From Cristatella mucedo (taxonomy: Eukaryota > Bryozoa > Phylactolaemata > Cristatellidae), in contig WPIO01000010.1 of NCBI GenBank assembly GCA_009760855.2, positions 4,929,501 through 4,993,500 of the forward strand: a DNA stretch of 64,000 nt, in the 5' to 3' direction. Within the stretch, counting starts at the first letter, position 1, and the number at the start of each line of letters is the position of its first letter. The position numbers and the translations under genes are program-made. Below, one piece after another: positions 43,311-54,138 of the stretch. The notes under the pieces are model-generated. The model saw only the letters and a list, made by a program, of their open reading frames with translations, did no database searches and was not told the DNA's origin.

Positions 43311-43324
43311 CGTCATAGAACAAG

Positions 43325-43472
43325 AGGTAAGGTGCTCGCTCAACTAGACCGAAGTCGTGGGTTCGAATCATATGGTGAGTGATCCTTTATTGCCAACTGC
43401 AAGTGGTGGTGATAGCCGTTAAAGCTCTTCTGCCGCTATGTAAAAGAGACTGTTAAATCAGCTAATATTGCA
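43325..43472 (+). mobile_element. tRNA-derived SINE, type 1, sense
   Basis: The A-box side is AGGTAAGGTGCTCGC. The B box is GGGTTCGAATC. The body is gccgttaaagctcttctgcc and the tail is gactgttaaatcagctaata. It shows the full order of the family. Confidence 0.82.
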
Positions 43473-43474
43473 TA

Positions 43475-44530
43475 CCCAGGCTAGGTTCGGTTGGCTGGGA
43501 CCGGACGGCTGTTATGAGGGTCACCGGCTAGGCCGGGGTCGCACCTACGGCATGGCCGGATGTGTGCGGTGACGTGAGGTCACCGAGGCTCTTGGGTAGG
43601 GTAAGTTGGCCCAATAAGTCGCGGTGTTGGAGGCTCCCGGTCTCGCCGAGTTATGCACCTGGATTCGTGCAGGCGTGCTCCGGCGATGCAGCCACGCACG
43701 CAAGGGAACGAGTACCCAAGGCCCGAGCGGAGCTGGATAGCTCGCTCGTTGTTGACTTGTATATTCCGCGTTACCCGTTTAGCGTGTTTGTGACCCCCTC
43801 CCGTGTGTTGGCGTCTTTCGGTGGAAGCTTACGGCTGTGGTAGTTGTCGACTCGGACTAGCCAAGCAGTTACTCAGCCAGCCGGTTTTGGATGGCGTACG
43901 CTCGTACTGTTGGATTCGGAGTCGGTGCAACAGGACTGCGGAAGCCGACTGACCAACTAACACGTTTGTTCGCGCTTGCTGCGTCGTCTTGTGCCCCTAT
44001 AGTGTGCTTTGTTTAGGACCCTCCCTGTAGACTTGTTTAGTTCCCCTGTTGTTGTTGGCGCATGCGTTATTATAAAGAGGTTTAACCTGACTGCCGCTCG
44101 TCTTACCCTAGCTCAGCGGCATGGCGAGTGTGGTCTGAGTATATGCAGGCCGGTACCGCTCCTTCCTTAAACAGCTGTCGGGAGCATCACCGGTGGTGCA
44201 TAGCTGTGGTCCGCCTGTGGTGTGGTTTGGACAGGCCGGTAACCACAGTCAGATGGTGGACTCACCTTCGGGGTCGGCCAAAACACAGCCGTGGGCGAGG
44301 AGGGGGATTCAGTGGGGAGAGAGGGGCGAATGAAGTCGCGCTCCCTCTGCTCTGTAGTAGAATAAACTGTTGGTGTTGGTTCTGTGCTAGCGTTCTTCGT
44401 GCAAGGCGTTCTTCGTGCAAGGCGCATCGAAGCACAGCGAGCGGCAGCGTGGCTGGAGTATGGCGGGTTTGGCGGGAACTAGCTTTTGACCCCTGGAACT
44501 CGGCTACAATTGTACGTGCCGTGATAGCCG
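43475..44530. other. GC-rich stretch, possible decayed LTR
   Basis: GC content is clearly above the surroundings, with a TATA-like ttattataaagag near 44068. The LTR idea rests on composition only, since no matching ends or partner were seen. Confidence 0.3.
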
Positions 44531-44531
44531 A

Positions 44532-44600
44532 TGACCTAAGGTGATCGCTCTCAATGACCGAGGTTGTGGGTGCGAATCCTGCAATAATCGATCCGTCATA
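44532..44600 (+). mobile_element. tRNA-derived SINE head fragment
   Basis: It contains ctaaggtgatcgctctcaat, then GGTTGTGGGTGCGAATCC (B box). It is truncated where the Gypsy RT fragment begins. Confidence 0.6.
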
Positions 44601-44609
44601 TATTATAAC

Positions 44610-44875
44610 TCAACAGAGCTAAGATATTCAGCAAAGTTGACGTGAAAGGGGACTACGGGCACCTACGATTAGACGACAATTCATGCAAACTGACCGTAAC
44701 GATCCACGAACGCAGGGATGTTTCTCTAGTCACACCTGCCATTTGGTCTGAAGGTGGAACGTCGTCGAATGTCAGTAGCCGATAACGCTGTCGCTGGAGT
44801 GCCTCATTTAGTGGTTGCAAGTCAATGCAGATTTGCGATTTATCATTCACCTGTTGCACGACAGCCTAGGGCCGC
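44610..44875. pseudogene. Gypsy RT fragment with internal inversion
   Basis: Plus strand 44616-44700 encodes AKIFSKVDVKGDYGHLRLDD, the RT motif A region. Directly after it, the minus strand from about 44850 to 44740 encodes SQICIDLQPLNEALQRQRY and LLTFDDV, which in a normal Gypsy RT precedes motif A on the same strand. The two halves therefore face each other. The same minus-strand half plus junction recurs at 17095-17255. Confidence 0.7.
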
Positions 44876-44883
44876 GACAGCCC

Positions 44884-45040
44884 AGGAGGTAAGATGCTCA
44901 TCTTCACGTCCGAGGTCGTGGGTTCGAATCCTGCAGTGGGCGATCCTCTATTGCCAATCGCAAGTAGTGGCGATAGCCACCGAGGCTCTTCTCCTGCCAT
45001 ACGAACGAGGCTGCTAAATCAGCTAATATTTTTTATAGCA
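44884..45040 (+). mobile_element. tRNA-derived SINE, type 1, sense
   Basis: It contains AGGAGGTAAGATGCTCATC, B box GGGTTCGAATCC, body ggcgatagccaccgaggctc and tail ggctgctaaatcagctaata. It adjoins the inverted Gypsy RT fragment in the same relation as the copy at 16918. Confidence 0.82.
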
Positions 45041-47260
45041 GTTATTCGTATGACTCCTTAATTAGTCACGATCAGAGATAGCAATCTTGCCCTTTTGTAT
45101 CCTTCATTTAGAGTAAGTCGGCAAGGGCAAAGTGATGTGGCATAATACAATTTGATTAAACGGCGCGAACGCTCGACGGCACGGAAACGCATATCGGGGT
45201 TCAGAAGACGTTTATTCAATTGCCCGCTCTACCCGACGTCCCCGTCGAAACTGCCTCTCTCGGTCTACTTTGCCTGCCCTTCCTTCATGGAAATAGCTGA
45301 GCCCCTTCTAGGAAGCGGCCTGGCCCATCGAGGGCTGGCTAAGCAGATCCCTTCCAGGAAGCGACTCGTCAAGGGCGAGTTATCGCCACATCAAAGGCGG
45401 CCAGCCTCCACTGAGCGGCCGAGTGCCGGCCTGCAATCAAGTCTTACATAATTACAGCCTGTAAACTCACTATTCTTGCGCTTTAAATACACGTATGATT
45501 TCATAGCAAATAAACATCCACCACTACTGAGAACGGCTTGGTTGGGCCTAGAAGGAGGGTATAACCGCGTCTGCACGCGGCTTCGCTCGGCTCCAGCAGA
45601 CAGCGAAGCAACCGTAATAGCTAACCATTCTTTGCAGAACTTATTCAATAACCCAATTAACAACTAAAACTACAGGACGGAGAATATCCGGTGGATAGCC
45701 AGTGCACACGTGGAAACCAATGAGTTCAGGCGGGCGCTAGCTGTCAACGGGGCGGGGGACTGGGAGTCGTAGCTTGCAGTGGAGGCCGGATCTAGTCACG
45801 TGACACGCGGGGCCGGGGTTCCATGCGAGTTACTTTCAGAAGCTATCAAACAATGAAGAAAAAATTTCCTGCGCGGAATGAATTTGGCTGAGCACGCGAG
45901 TGTAAAATGCTACGTATCGTTTCGCAGGAAAGATTTCGTTTTGCAACGTCGTTGATGAAATCAGCAGAGCACCGCACTCCGTGTAAGCACGTAAGTCCAA
46001 AAACGTCATGCTTTCGCGATCGGAGGACGCGATGTATTAAGCCTGGCAAAGATGGTTGATTCGACTAGCTTCTCTGCATATAGAGAGTTCATGCATACGG
46101 AAATGCAAGTAGAGAGGTGCGACTGCCCAGTTTATTTTTTACTTAAATCAGACTTTTGGTATGCTGGAAAGTAAATACATTTTTTATTTATCACCGTTCT
46201 TCCCACCAGAGCATTGCTTTTTGGGGAATGCAGGCTGTGTCTATAGTCTTGAGGTACAAGCAATCGTAAAATAATACTCGCTACCTAGCTACAAAGCTAA
46301 AATATAAATTTGTTTTAAGGTGACATCCTCTATAACAAAAGGAATGCAATCGAAAAAAAATTAAAAAATATTTGAAGGTGTACTAACCGAACGAAAAATA
46401 AAAATGTCTTTTCGGTATTCAAAACAGTTGAATGAGCAAACCCAGGTAATTAAAAAGCGCTTTTGTGTTTTGTCTATTTCCAGGCACAGCACACAGGTTT
46501 CCCAACGCGGGTTTAAAAAGCTTCACTTATTATGCAACAATGATTGCAATCACTGTAATAAAATAAATAAGAATTAAAGTTACTTAAAATTGAAAAAGCT
46601 TCACTTTGTCTGAACCTAAAGCTGAATATTTTACGCACCTATGCGACTATTCTATACAATTTTAATTTCCCTTAGAATTATTAAGAAGAGAAGAGAAAAT
46701 TCTGTTGCATCACAAGTTGAACCTACATCCTGACGTCGGACCGACGTCGGAGGCAAACGTACTAACAAGCCGCGGCATCTAGGTGCCGTCCAAACTCGTT
46801 AATCAAAGAAGGAATAGGATCCCGAGTTCTCTTTCAGCATCGGTGCCGGAGCTGGATCGTATCGGTTAGAAAAATGAGACACAAAACAGGCAGATCAAAA
46901 GCCTGGCTTCAGTGAAGGCCGACGAAGGGAGTAACTCAGTACTGGCGCCAAAATTACTTATACAAAAAAGCAATATGCAACGATCTTTCTAAGAGATATA
47001 ATGTAAATTGGAAACTGTCTCATACATATTATTTGCAGCCATAAACATATGCATTTAGGCAGAATGCTGGTTTAAAGAGTAAACGATGTCCTTGGGCAAC
47101 CGATACAAAAAATCTAATTTCTGCAGCTTCCGATACATATTTTCTAAAACCACCACCCGAGCTGAATTGAACGCAGGCTACGGACTAAGCTCCCCTCAGA
47201 ATAATGGTAACTGAAACCCACTTCTTAGATGAGATACCGTAGAGTCACCCCGGAGTGCTT
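45041..47260. other. No gene recognised; GC-rich then AT-rich
   Basis: 45140-45800 is GC-rich, with antisense TATA-like (ctttaaatac near 45480) and AATAAA-like (tttatt near 45209) signals compatible with an old LTR on the minus strand. 46080-47100 is AT-rich with nothing recognised. Confidence 0.35.
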
Positions 47261-47261
47261 T

Positions 47262-47720
47262 ATGTAATGTAATGTATCTCCGTCTGTAACTCCACAAAGT
47301 CATGAAGACCACATGGGTGTTACGCAGGAGAGTTTTCTATAGCGCACTCACAGCCCAAGCGGCTTTTAGTACGAATTTGGTAGCCAACAGACTTCGTCTC
47401 ACGCAACAAAGAGAAAGTAAGAAGCATAGCAGAGTCAGGAGAGCAGTTTAGGTAGTGAGTAGAATAGAAGTAGCAGCTCAGGACCGCTGAATAGGATGTG
47501 CCATAGTCGGCCGTAGGTGAGTAGTTGTCGTTGCGTAAGAATTGTGGAAGCGAGTTCCACAGTCTAGGACCTGCAGAGTTAAAGCTTCTGTCACCAACTA
47601 TCTTTAAGCGGAGGAATGGGACAGCTAATTTATTGTCCACACAGGACCTGAGAGCTCGAACAGGCTGAAACTGATGCAGCAGCTCAGCTAGGTACGAAGG
47701 AGCCAAGCCGTGGCGGGCCT
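47262..47720 (-). mobile_element. LINE family B, longest copy
   Basis: The antisense (TAATG)n end at 47262-47275, the 3' blocks, then a 128-codon frame (47706-47320) are present. The frame contains LRLKIVGDRSFNSAGPRLWN and then SLPQFLRNDNYSP. The RSF-x-A-P-LWNSLP signature marks the C-terminus of CR1/L2-type ORF2 proteins. Confidence 0.85.
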
Positions 47721-47754
47721 TGTGGGTCAGCGTAAGAACTTTGCTCTGTATCCT

Positions 47755-48000
47755 TTGCTCAACCGCCAGCCATCCTTCGCTCTTTCAGCAAAGGTGCTTT
47801 AGCTGGGTTCGGTCCCACCTAAGTAGTATGTGTCGGAACATAAATATAAACGACTCTTGGTCATATGAGGAGCGTTTAAAGTATGGGGCATCTCAGGGTT
47901 CGGTATTAGGCCTCCATCTTTTCACTGCCTTTCTTGCTGATGTCATTGCCTAGTACAATCTTGAATTTCATTTCTACACAACAACCTTACTTGTAGAACG
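47755..48000 (+). mobile_element. LINE reverse transcriptase fragment (family A type)
   Basis: The plus frame reads GASQGSVLGLHLFTAFLADV then EFHFYTT, the RT region just before and at the YADD box. The YADD itself is lost. It abuts the antisense LINE B at 47262-47720. Confidence 0.65.
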
Positions 48001-48454
48001 ACACAAAGGCTTTCACCCTCTTGGAGGAGGCTAAAAAAATGCAATTTGTTGAACGCAAACAAACCCTACGGGGTGCACAATTTAAGCACGCTACAACTTG
48101 GGTAAGATCCGGTGATGACAGGAGTATAGTAGCAATGGTGAATGTAACATTAGCATGTGATCACGATGAAAAGCGTAGGTCCTTAAAACAAAGAATCCTC
48201 GTATCAATCAAGATCAATTTTCCTATGCCGAAATTCAAATTCTTTCAATATCTTTCTTTTGCCGCAATTATGAACAATGAACTGCAGCTTTGTAAGAGCT
48301 ATGGAGCGTGATGACCAAGGAGCGTGATGACTCTTAACTGAATAAGCCGGTCACTAGCTTTCGCTTGCCGTGTTGTAAGCAGATGTTTAGCACAGTAGTA
48401 TATGCAACCTTTGCTGCCATACATAGGTACTCACTTTCTAGCGAATCCAAGTTT

Positions 48455-49445
48455 TTGCTTATAATAATAATAATAATAATATTGCACTTGATAAAGCGCC
48501 CTCAGAGAACTTAATCTCTTTCTAGGCGCTTTACATTTGCTGCAAAGTGATACGCAGCAGAATAGTAAGTAAAATCATGCTTGAAAAACAAACAAAATGA
48601 ATAACATGGTTAGGGGTTACATGCACTGGGTCAGCATGCAAATGTGGTTAGTGGCAGCATGCACAGTGTCAGCACGCATAAGCACATCGAGGACGAATCA
48701 CAAGGACCCACTAAATGCTGTCCTAAATAGGTCTGTTTTTAAGTTTCTTTTAAATGTGGTCAGGTCAGGGGATGTTCTGATGCAGGTCGGGAGGGAGTTC
48801 CAGGCTGTGGGAGCATACGAGCTAAATGCACGGTCTCCAAAGGATTTAAGGTTTGTACGAGGTATTTCTAGACTGTTGGATTCCGAAAAGCGGGTGGTAC
48901 GATGCTTTGCCTGATGGGGTAGTATATCTGAAAGATAGGCTGGAGCCATAGAATGAAGAGACCTAAAAGTGAGCGACAAAACCTTGAAGTCAATCCGTTG
49001 CTTGACTGGTAACCAGTGCAGGTCTGCGAGAAGTGGAGTAATGTGGCAACTGCGACGCTCACGACAGACAAGCCTAGCTGCAGAGTTTTGCACCAGCTGC
49101 AATCGCCTGATCGCACATGCTGGTAGGCCAGTAAGCAGTGAGTTGCAGAAGTCGAGACGAGATGTCACGAATGCATGGACCAACTTGGACGCGGTATCCT
49201 TATCTAAACAAGCCCTACTTTTAGCAATGTTACGAAGCTGAAAATAGGCTGATTTGACTGTGGAGCTGATGTGGTCGTCTAACGAGAGGTCGCTTTGGAA
49301 TATGACACCTAGATTTCGAGCTGATTCAACTGAAGATATGCTGGCAGAGCCAATTTTGAAAGTCAGCCTTTCCAATCTCTGAATAACACTAGGTTTGCCC
49401 ATAACTAGTAAGTTAGTTTTATCATCGTTTAGTTTTAGAAAATTT
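48455..49445 (-). mobile_element. LINE family A, well preserved 3' part
   Basis: The tail with TAATAATAAT start (48464-48540), the 3' UTR, and a 234-codon open frame (49402-48698) are present. The frame contains SLDDHISSTVKSAYFQL, VTSRLDFCNSLLTGLPAC and HWLPVKQRIDFKVLSL and ends FRTAFSGSL. It is truncated in its 5' half. Confidence 0.9.
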
Positions 49446-50205
49446 GCTTCATGCTTAAAGGGATTTCATTACAATATAATATACAGTGACGGTAGCAGTA
49501 TCAGCTGCAAAAATTGCACGGTAACATCACACGATGCTTAATCACTTTCAGTCCGACAGTCCCTATGCCAAGTTGCCCATGGGAAGGCGGAAGAGATTGC
49601 AATGCCTTTTCCGGCTCCATGGGCTGACGCCTAAGGCACAGGCTAAGCTGTAACGAATACAAGCCAACACAGACACAGAACAATTACCACAAGAGTAGGA
49701 TCGATATTTGCTTTTTGTGTTGATCTCTAAAGCCGAGGCCGTCTTTCCACTCCGGTCTCTATAAAAGGGAATTTGGGGCAGGCAACCTAAATATAATCTC
49801 CCAAGGTTACGATTAATCTCTTTCATTCTTGAGGAGTCGAAATGACCGTTACCAATGAATTATGCAGCAATCACAAATAAAACAGAACCCAAACAGGCAG
49901 TGAGAAGCAAGTACTTTCATGCCGTATTGTCATTAAAGACAGAGAAGCGTGCATGAATTGCAACAGTTTTTACCTATACCACAACAGGTGTCTATGCCTA
50001 TCGGAGATAAAGTCAATTATTATTATTCGATGTAAAAACAGAATTTGTAAAGCAAGGGCATTTGATGATATGTGTTCCGGAATGTGCAACTGCCACTTGG
50101 CAGATTCTGATGGGAGCAGAATGCGTTGCACAAATAATATTACTTGTGCTTGGCAACATACTCTACTAAGAGTTTTGGCTTCATTTCACCGATTGTATCC
50201 AGTTA
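49446..50205. other. No gene recognised
   Basis: Sequence between LINE A and the hAT element. Open frames of 60-110 codons show no known motif. Confidence 0.45.
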
Positions 50206-50213
50206 GTTTAATT

Positions 50214-52690
50214 CAGGGGTGTCCAATCTTTTTGCGTTGGGGGGCCACATTTAAAAAATTCAAAAGGTCCGGGGGCCACATGTAATGTTTTAAATCAAAT
50301 CAAATGATTGTAATTGGCGTTGTTGACCGCATCAAAAAATAAGATCGTAATTTAGTATGACTATTACTATTATACTTAATAGATAAACCGCAATACAATA
50401 GTATTTTTTAGCATAATTATAACAAAAATCTAATCATGTGTCATGGAAAATAATTCGATAGATATTGTGGCCAATCTTTTACTTTTGGATTTTTATTTTA
50501 ATAACATGAAGACAGAAACTTATAAAACTTACAAAATTACATGACAAGGACTCACATAATATTAATGTCTTCGGATTAATTAAATGCCACAGGTATTCAA
50601 TGTCTTCTGCACTGCAGGCATCAATGAGATATTTGGCAATGGTTCTGTTTGCATAAAAAGTCGACATCTGCTGCACCAGTGGATGTGGCAATTCCAAGGA
50701 TTCCTGATAAATGTTCATCTGTGAGAACGGATCGAGTCTTTGTTTTCACATTTTTCAGTCTGGAAAAAAGCTGTTCACAGCAATATGTGCTGCCAAAAAG
50801 TGCAATATACCTGCGAGCATGTTTGGCTAGGTTAGGAAAAGACTCTGATGAAACATATTGCTTGTAAAAGGTAACAAGGTCATGCTGATCATAAGCAGTT
50901 TTTAAATTGCTGTCATTATGAATGTCGATTAGTTCGAGTTGAAATTCATCAGGTGCATCAGAGGGATCGATATTAAATGGATTAATAATCATGTTCATGT
51001 CATCCACATGTTGTTGGAAATCCTGAAACCTCTCTTCGAATTCATCAACAAGTTTGCTAACAAGAGTGGAGTACTTCAAATGAGCCAGCGTTTCAGGCGA
51101 TCTTGTTGCTAGTGTTGTGAAATGTAACAGTTTCTTCTGATCTAAGTGTTTCCGGAAAAGTTTCAGCTTTTGCACAAACGCGACAATACACTCATACATT
51201 TTATGGACCAGTTGATCCTTACCTTGGAGTTTGACATTAGGATCTGCAAGATGTTTGGTCATGTCCACCAAAAAAGCCAAGTCATTCAACCACTGCTGGT
51301 CATCGAGGAAGCCAACATCTTTTCCTTTTCTGTCATAAATGTTTTTATTTCGTCCCAAAGTGACCAAAACCTGGCTTACGTGTTTGCCCTACTTAGCCAA
51401 CGGACTTGGCAGAAATAAATAACATCACAATGATCTGATCCCAACTCTTCAAGGAAAGCCTGAAATTGTCTGTGGTTTAGCGCAAGTGACCTTATCACAT
51501 TGACTGTTGAAACTACATTGTCCATTACATGTTGCATGCTCAAGACCTTTGCACATAGCTGTTCTTGGTGGATGATGCAGTGATGACTGACAATTTTGTG
51601 AGGTACTAATTTTACCATTAAAGACACAAATCCATTGTGTCTACCTGTCATTGAAGGGGCTCCGTCTGTAGTTAAACCAATCAATTTAGTTTTAGGAAGA
51701 TTAAATTTTGTGAGGACCCTCTTGACCTGATCCAAAATATCCCTCCCCGTTGTAGTGCCTTTCATTGAACATATATCCAACAGTTCTTCGATAATGACAA
51801 ACTTTCCTGTTACTCCGCGTACAAACACCGACAGTTGAGCCGTATCGCTATTGTCCGTGCTTTGGTTGAAGCCTCAGACTTGTTGCTGACTGCTGTAAAC
51901 AATGACTGCTGTCCGATGACGCTCTGTTTCAACAAGTTCACGCAATCAATTTGAAGTTGACCAGTCAGGCTGTTGTACCTGTCGCCATGCTTTGTTGAAA
52001 AATGTCGCTTAACATTGTACTCCTTTGCAACGGAAGTTGTTTCTTGGCATATTAGGCACATTATCCTACCGAAGCGTTCTATTACAAAATAGTCTGCAGT
52101 CGAAGATACTTTGAAAAGTCTTCATTCTGCGTCAATTTTTCGTTTTTTGCTAGTAGTCACATTCGCCGCCATTTTTCTCTGTGAAATAAAAAACAGATCA
52201 GTTACGAATTGATTAATTTATATTTTATCACAGCAATACCTTAGTATTAGTAAGTAAGTTGAGCAATACGCGTTTTTTGAAAAACTTACCTGACTGATTC
52301 CAGTTCGTGCAGCAGCAGCTGAGAAACGGCTCTTTTTTTCTATCCACAGTGTGAAACAGTTCATTCCGCTTGCGGAAGCGTTATAAATTTGATCGTAATG
52401 GCGCCGCTGTAGCAAAAATATATTACCCCTTCACGCCAAAATGTTCACATGAAGGCTAGCAAAATAAATCGATTGTTTTACCTTCACGCGAAAATAGCCA
52501 ATCGGACACCTTCACGCTTCACGCGCGCGTGAAGTACATTACAGCGCCTTATATCGCCGTTTGTAATGATTAAAAATTAACGAAAAACATGGAGTGACAA
52601 ATAGTATATTTTTGGGATAACTTTGCGGGCCGCATAGAAGACCTCGGCGGGCCAGGTTGTGGCCCGCGGGCCACGTGTTGGACACCCCTG
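50214..52690 (-). mobile_element. hAT transposon with BED-finger transposase remnant
   Basis: The termini are inverted: CAGGGGTGTCCAA at the left and its complement TTGGACACCCCTG at the right. Identical 8-bp target duplications GTTTAATT flank it (50206-50213, 52691-52698). Subterminal GGGGGCCACAT and GGCCCGCGGGCC blocks are typical of hAT elements with this TIR. Its length of 2477 bp is shorter than autonomous relatives, consistent with internal loss. The transposase gene is on the minus strand. Confidence 0.92.
50621..52061 (-). pseudogene. hAT transposase (BED finger to hATC domain), deleted and frameshifted
   Basis: Three minus-strand frames are collinear. 52061-51810 encodes a BED-type zinc finger (CLICQ...KRHFSTKHG). 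51828-51376 has AQLSVFVRGVTGKF, LTTDGAPSMTGRHNG and VRWLSR. 51367-50621 has the DDE-domain end and the hATC dimerisation region (ARRYIALFGSTYCCEQLFS). Relatives include domesticated vertebrate genes of the ZBED5/GTF2IRD2 type. Between STKA and DTAQLSVF about 100 residues seen in relatives seem to be missing, and frames change near 51830 and 51385. As read it is inactive. Confidence 0.85.
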
Positions 52691-53111
52691 GTTTAATTGC
52701 ACCTAGCTCATTCAGCTGAACAAATTGTTACTCAAATGCAACTAATTGGCTCTTCTTTTCACGTGGTTTTGGTACGACTGAAAATCCAGGTCAATCCTCT
52801 AGCTCCAAAATTATCGTCAACAGTGGCCATCCACAGCCAACTGGGTGCGTATGCAGTGCTTCGCTGAGCAACTGCCGGCAAACCGGTCTCTTCTGGAGCA
52901 AAGAAGCTTCCTGCTCGCTCACTGCCAATTGTGTCTTGGCTGCCATTCCCTTCTAAATTTTTTGATAATTTCATGATTGCGCTTCACATTCAGCAATGCT
53001 CCCGAGTCTTTTTTTTTCGCATGATATGCGCTACATGGAAAACTCTGCATTTCAACAGTCACTCAGTCCTCACGGATTTGTGGTGCCATTGAAACCTACA
53101 CTAACAAGCTA

Positions 53112-53266
53112 ATTTAGGCAATATCGACCTGTGAACTGCCAGGGGTGTTGACGATAAAAGGGTCGAACTGTCGCATCAACCGAAGAGATTCTGTACAGCG
53201 CTCGTAACTCATCATGCCGGACATTTCAAAATTTACGCACTTGATATAAAAAGCCAAAAGGTGCAA
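53112..53266 (-). CDS. Possible exon of an unrecognised gene
   Basis: A minus-strand open segment lies between an acceptor-like TATATCAAG and a donor-like CACAG/GTCGAT. It includes SGMMSYERCTESLRLMRQ and DPFIVNTPG, which has the varied composition of real protein. A second open stretch at 52759-52974 on the same strand (with FFAPEETGLPAVAQRS) could belong to the same gene. No family is recognised, and the exon ends are guesses. Confidence 0.22.
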
Positions 53267-53569
53267 TTGATTAAGGTTTGGTAAGAAAAAGTATACCATT
53301 TAGTCTTACTACCTCTGTGCCTTCTGTCTCTATCTATTCGTCTTTCTCTCTATGCTGCATACCAAAACTTTGGCATGTTAAATCAGCCCATTGATTAAAG
53401 TGATTAGTTTATAATCAGTAGGTATATGATTTGTCTTACAATGCGTCCTAGATCTTATAAAATGTATCTGAAGTGAAGATTACTCAGTTGTACTTTATGC
53501 CTCAGTCTGATCAAATGTGACCTTACTTGGCTGTTGCATATAGAGCTACACGTTAAGGACTTGATAAGG

Positions 53570-53645
53570 ACATATGCAATATTTCTTTAATAACACAAGA
53601 GAACTAAATACATTCCTAGGCACCTTACATTTGCTGTATAGAAAG
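53570..53645 (-). mobile_element. LINE A 3' tail fragment beside the Copia insertion
   Basis: It contains agagaactaaatacattcct, then aggcaccttacatttgctg. It lies about 65 bp left of the Copia 3' LTR. Confidence 0.6.
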
Positions 53646-53711
53646 CAAGTCGTGGGTTTGTTAGTAAAGCATGGAGGTTTCCGATTAGTAAGGTAAGGGC
53701 AATGACGTGCT

Positions 53712-54110
53712 TGTGAGACGCAGTGCTGCCGTGAAGCCATTCATCAGTCAATGGTCGAGAAAATTACTATGATTTATTAACGCAGCCGACAAACAGAACG
53801 TGGACCGTATTCAAATACGGACAAAGAACAAACAACAAGTGGGTCCAATATATACTAGTCCTGAATGAATACTATTGGCTGAGAAAGCCATCACGCATAT
53901 TAATCCGGCTTTTCTTCCTGATCATGCTCCGATCAGTCCTGATCAGCTGTAGCTGGGGTGGCCTTGGCAGGGGTCTATTGGCCTAGGTACAGCCAATCAG
54001 CTGTAGTCTGCAGCTCCAGGAATAGCCGGTCTTCTGACTCAGTCAGTGATGCACTGCAGGTCAAGGTTATATCGTCCGGCACAATGGCTGTGAAGCGGAT
54101 TCAGCCAACA
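53712..54110 (-). repeat. 3' LTR of the Copia element
   Basis: It is the same length as the 5' LTR (399 bp), preceded by a purine-rich tract and followed by the GTGCT target duplication. Because the LTR contains the gag initiator, the 3' copy also encodes an orphan MASRQHCVSQ start that runs into flanking DNA. Confidence 0.95.
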
Positions 54111-54119
54111 CCTCCCCTC
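54111..54119 (-). other. Polypurine tract of the Copia element
   Basis: GAGGGGAGG lies directly upstream of the 3' LTR's TGTTGG start in element orientation, the position used to prime plus-strand synthesis. Confidence 0.8.
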
Positions 54120-54138
54120 GCTGAGCAGCCACGGCCAG

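Noticed and set aside
43325-43400. Functional tRNA gene (A and B box present)
   Set aside because: The tRNA-like part is joined to a recurrent body and tail found at many other places and does not fold into a full cloverleaf by eye, so it is a SINE head.
43475-44110. Solo LTR
   Set aside because: GC-rich with TATA-like text, but no TG...CA ends, target duplication or partner copy could be found.
45140-45800. Antisense LTR
   Set aside because: TATA-like and AATAAA-like signals are in plausible order, but termini and target duplication are missing.
45846-46049. Possible histone-like short gene
   Set aside because: Checked against H2A, H3 and H4 core motifs from memory; nothing fits in either strand.
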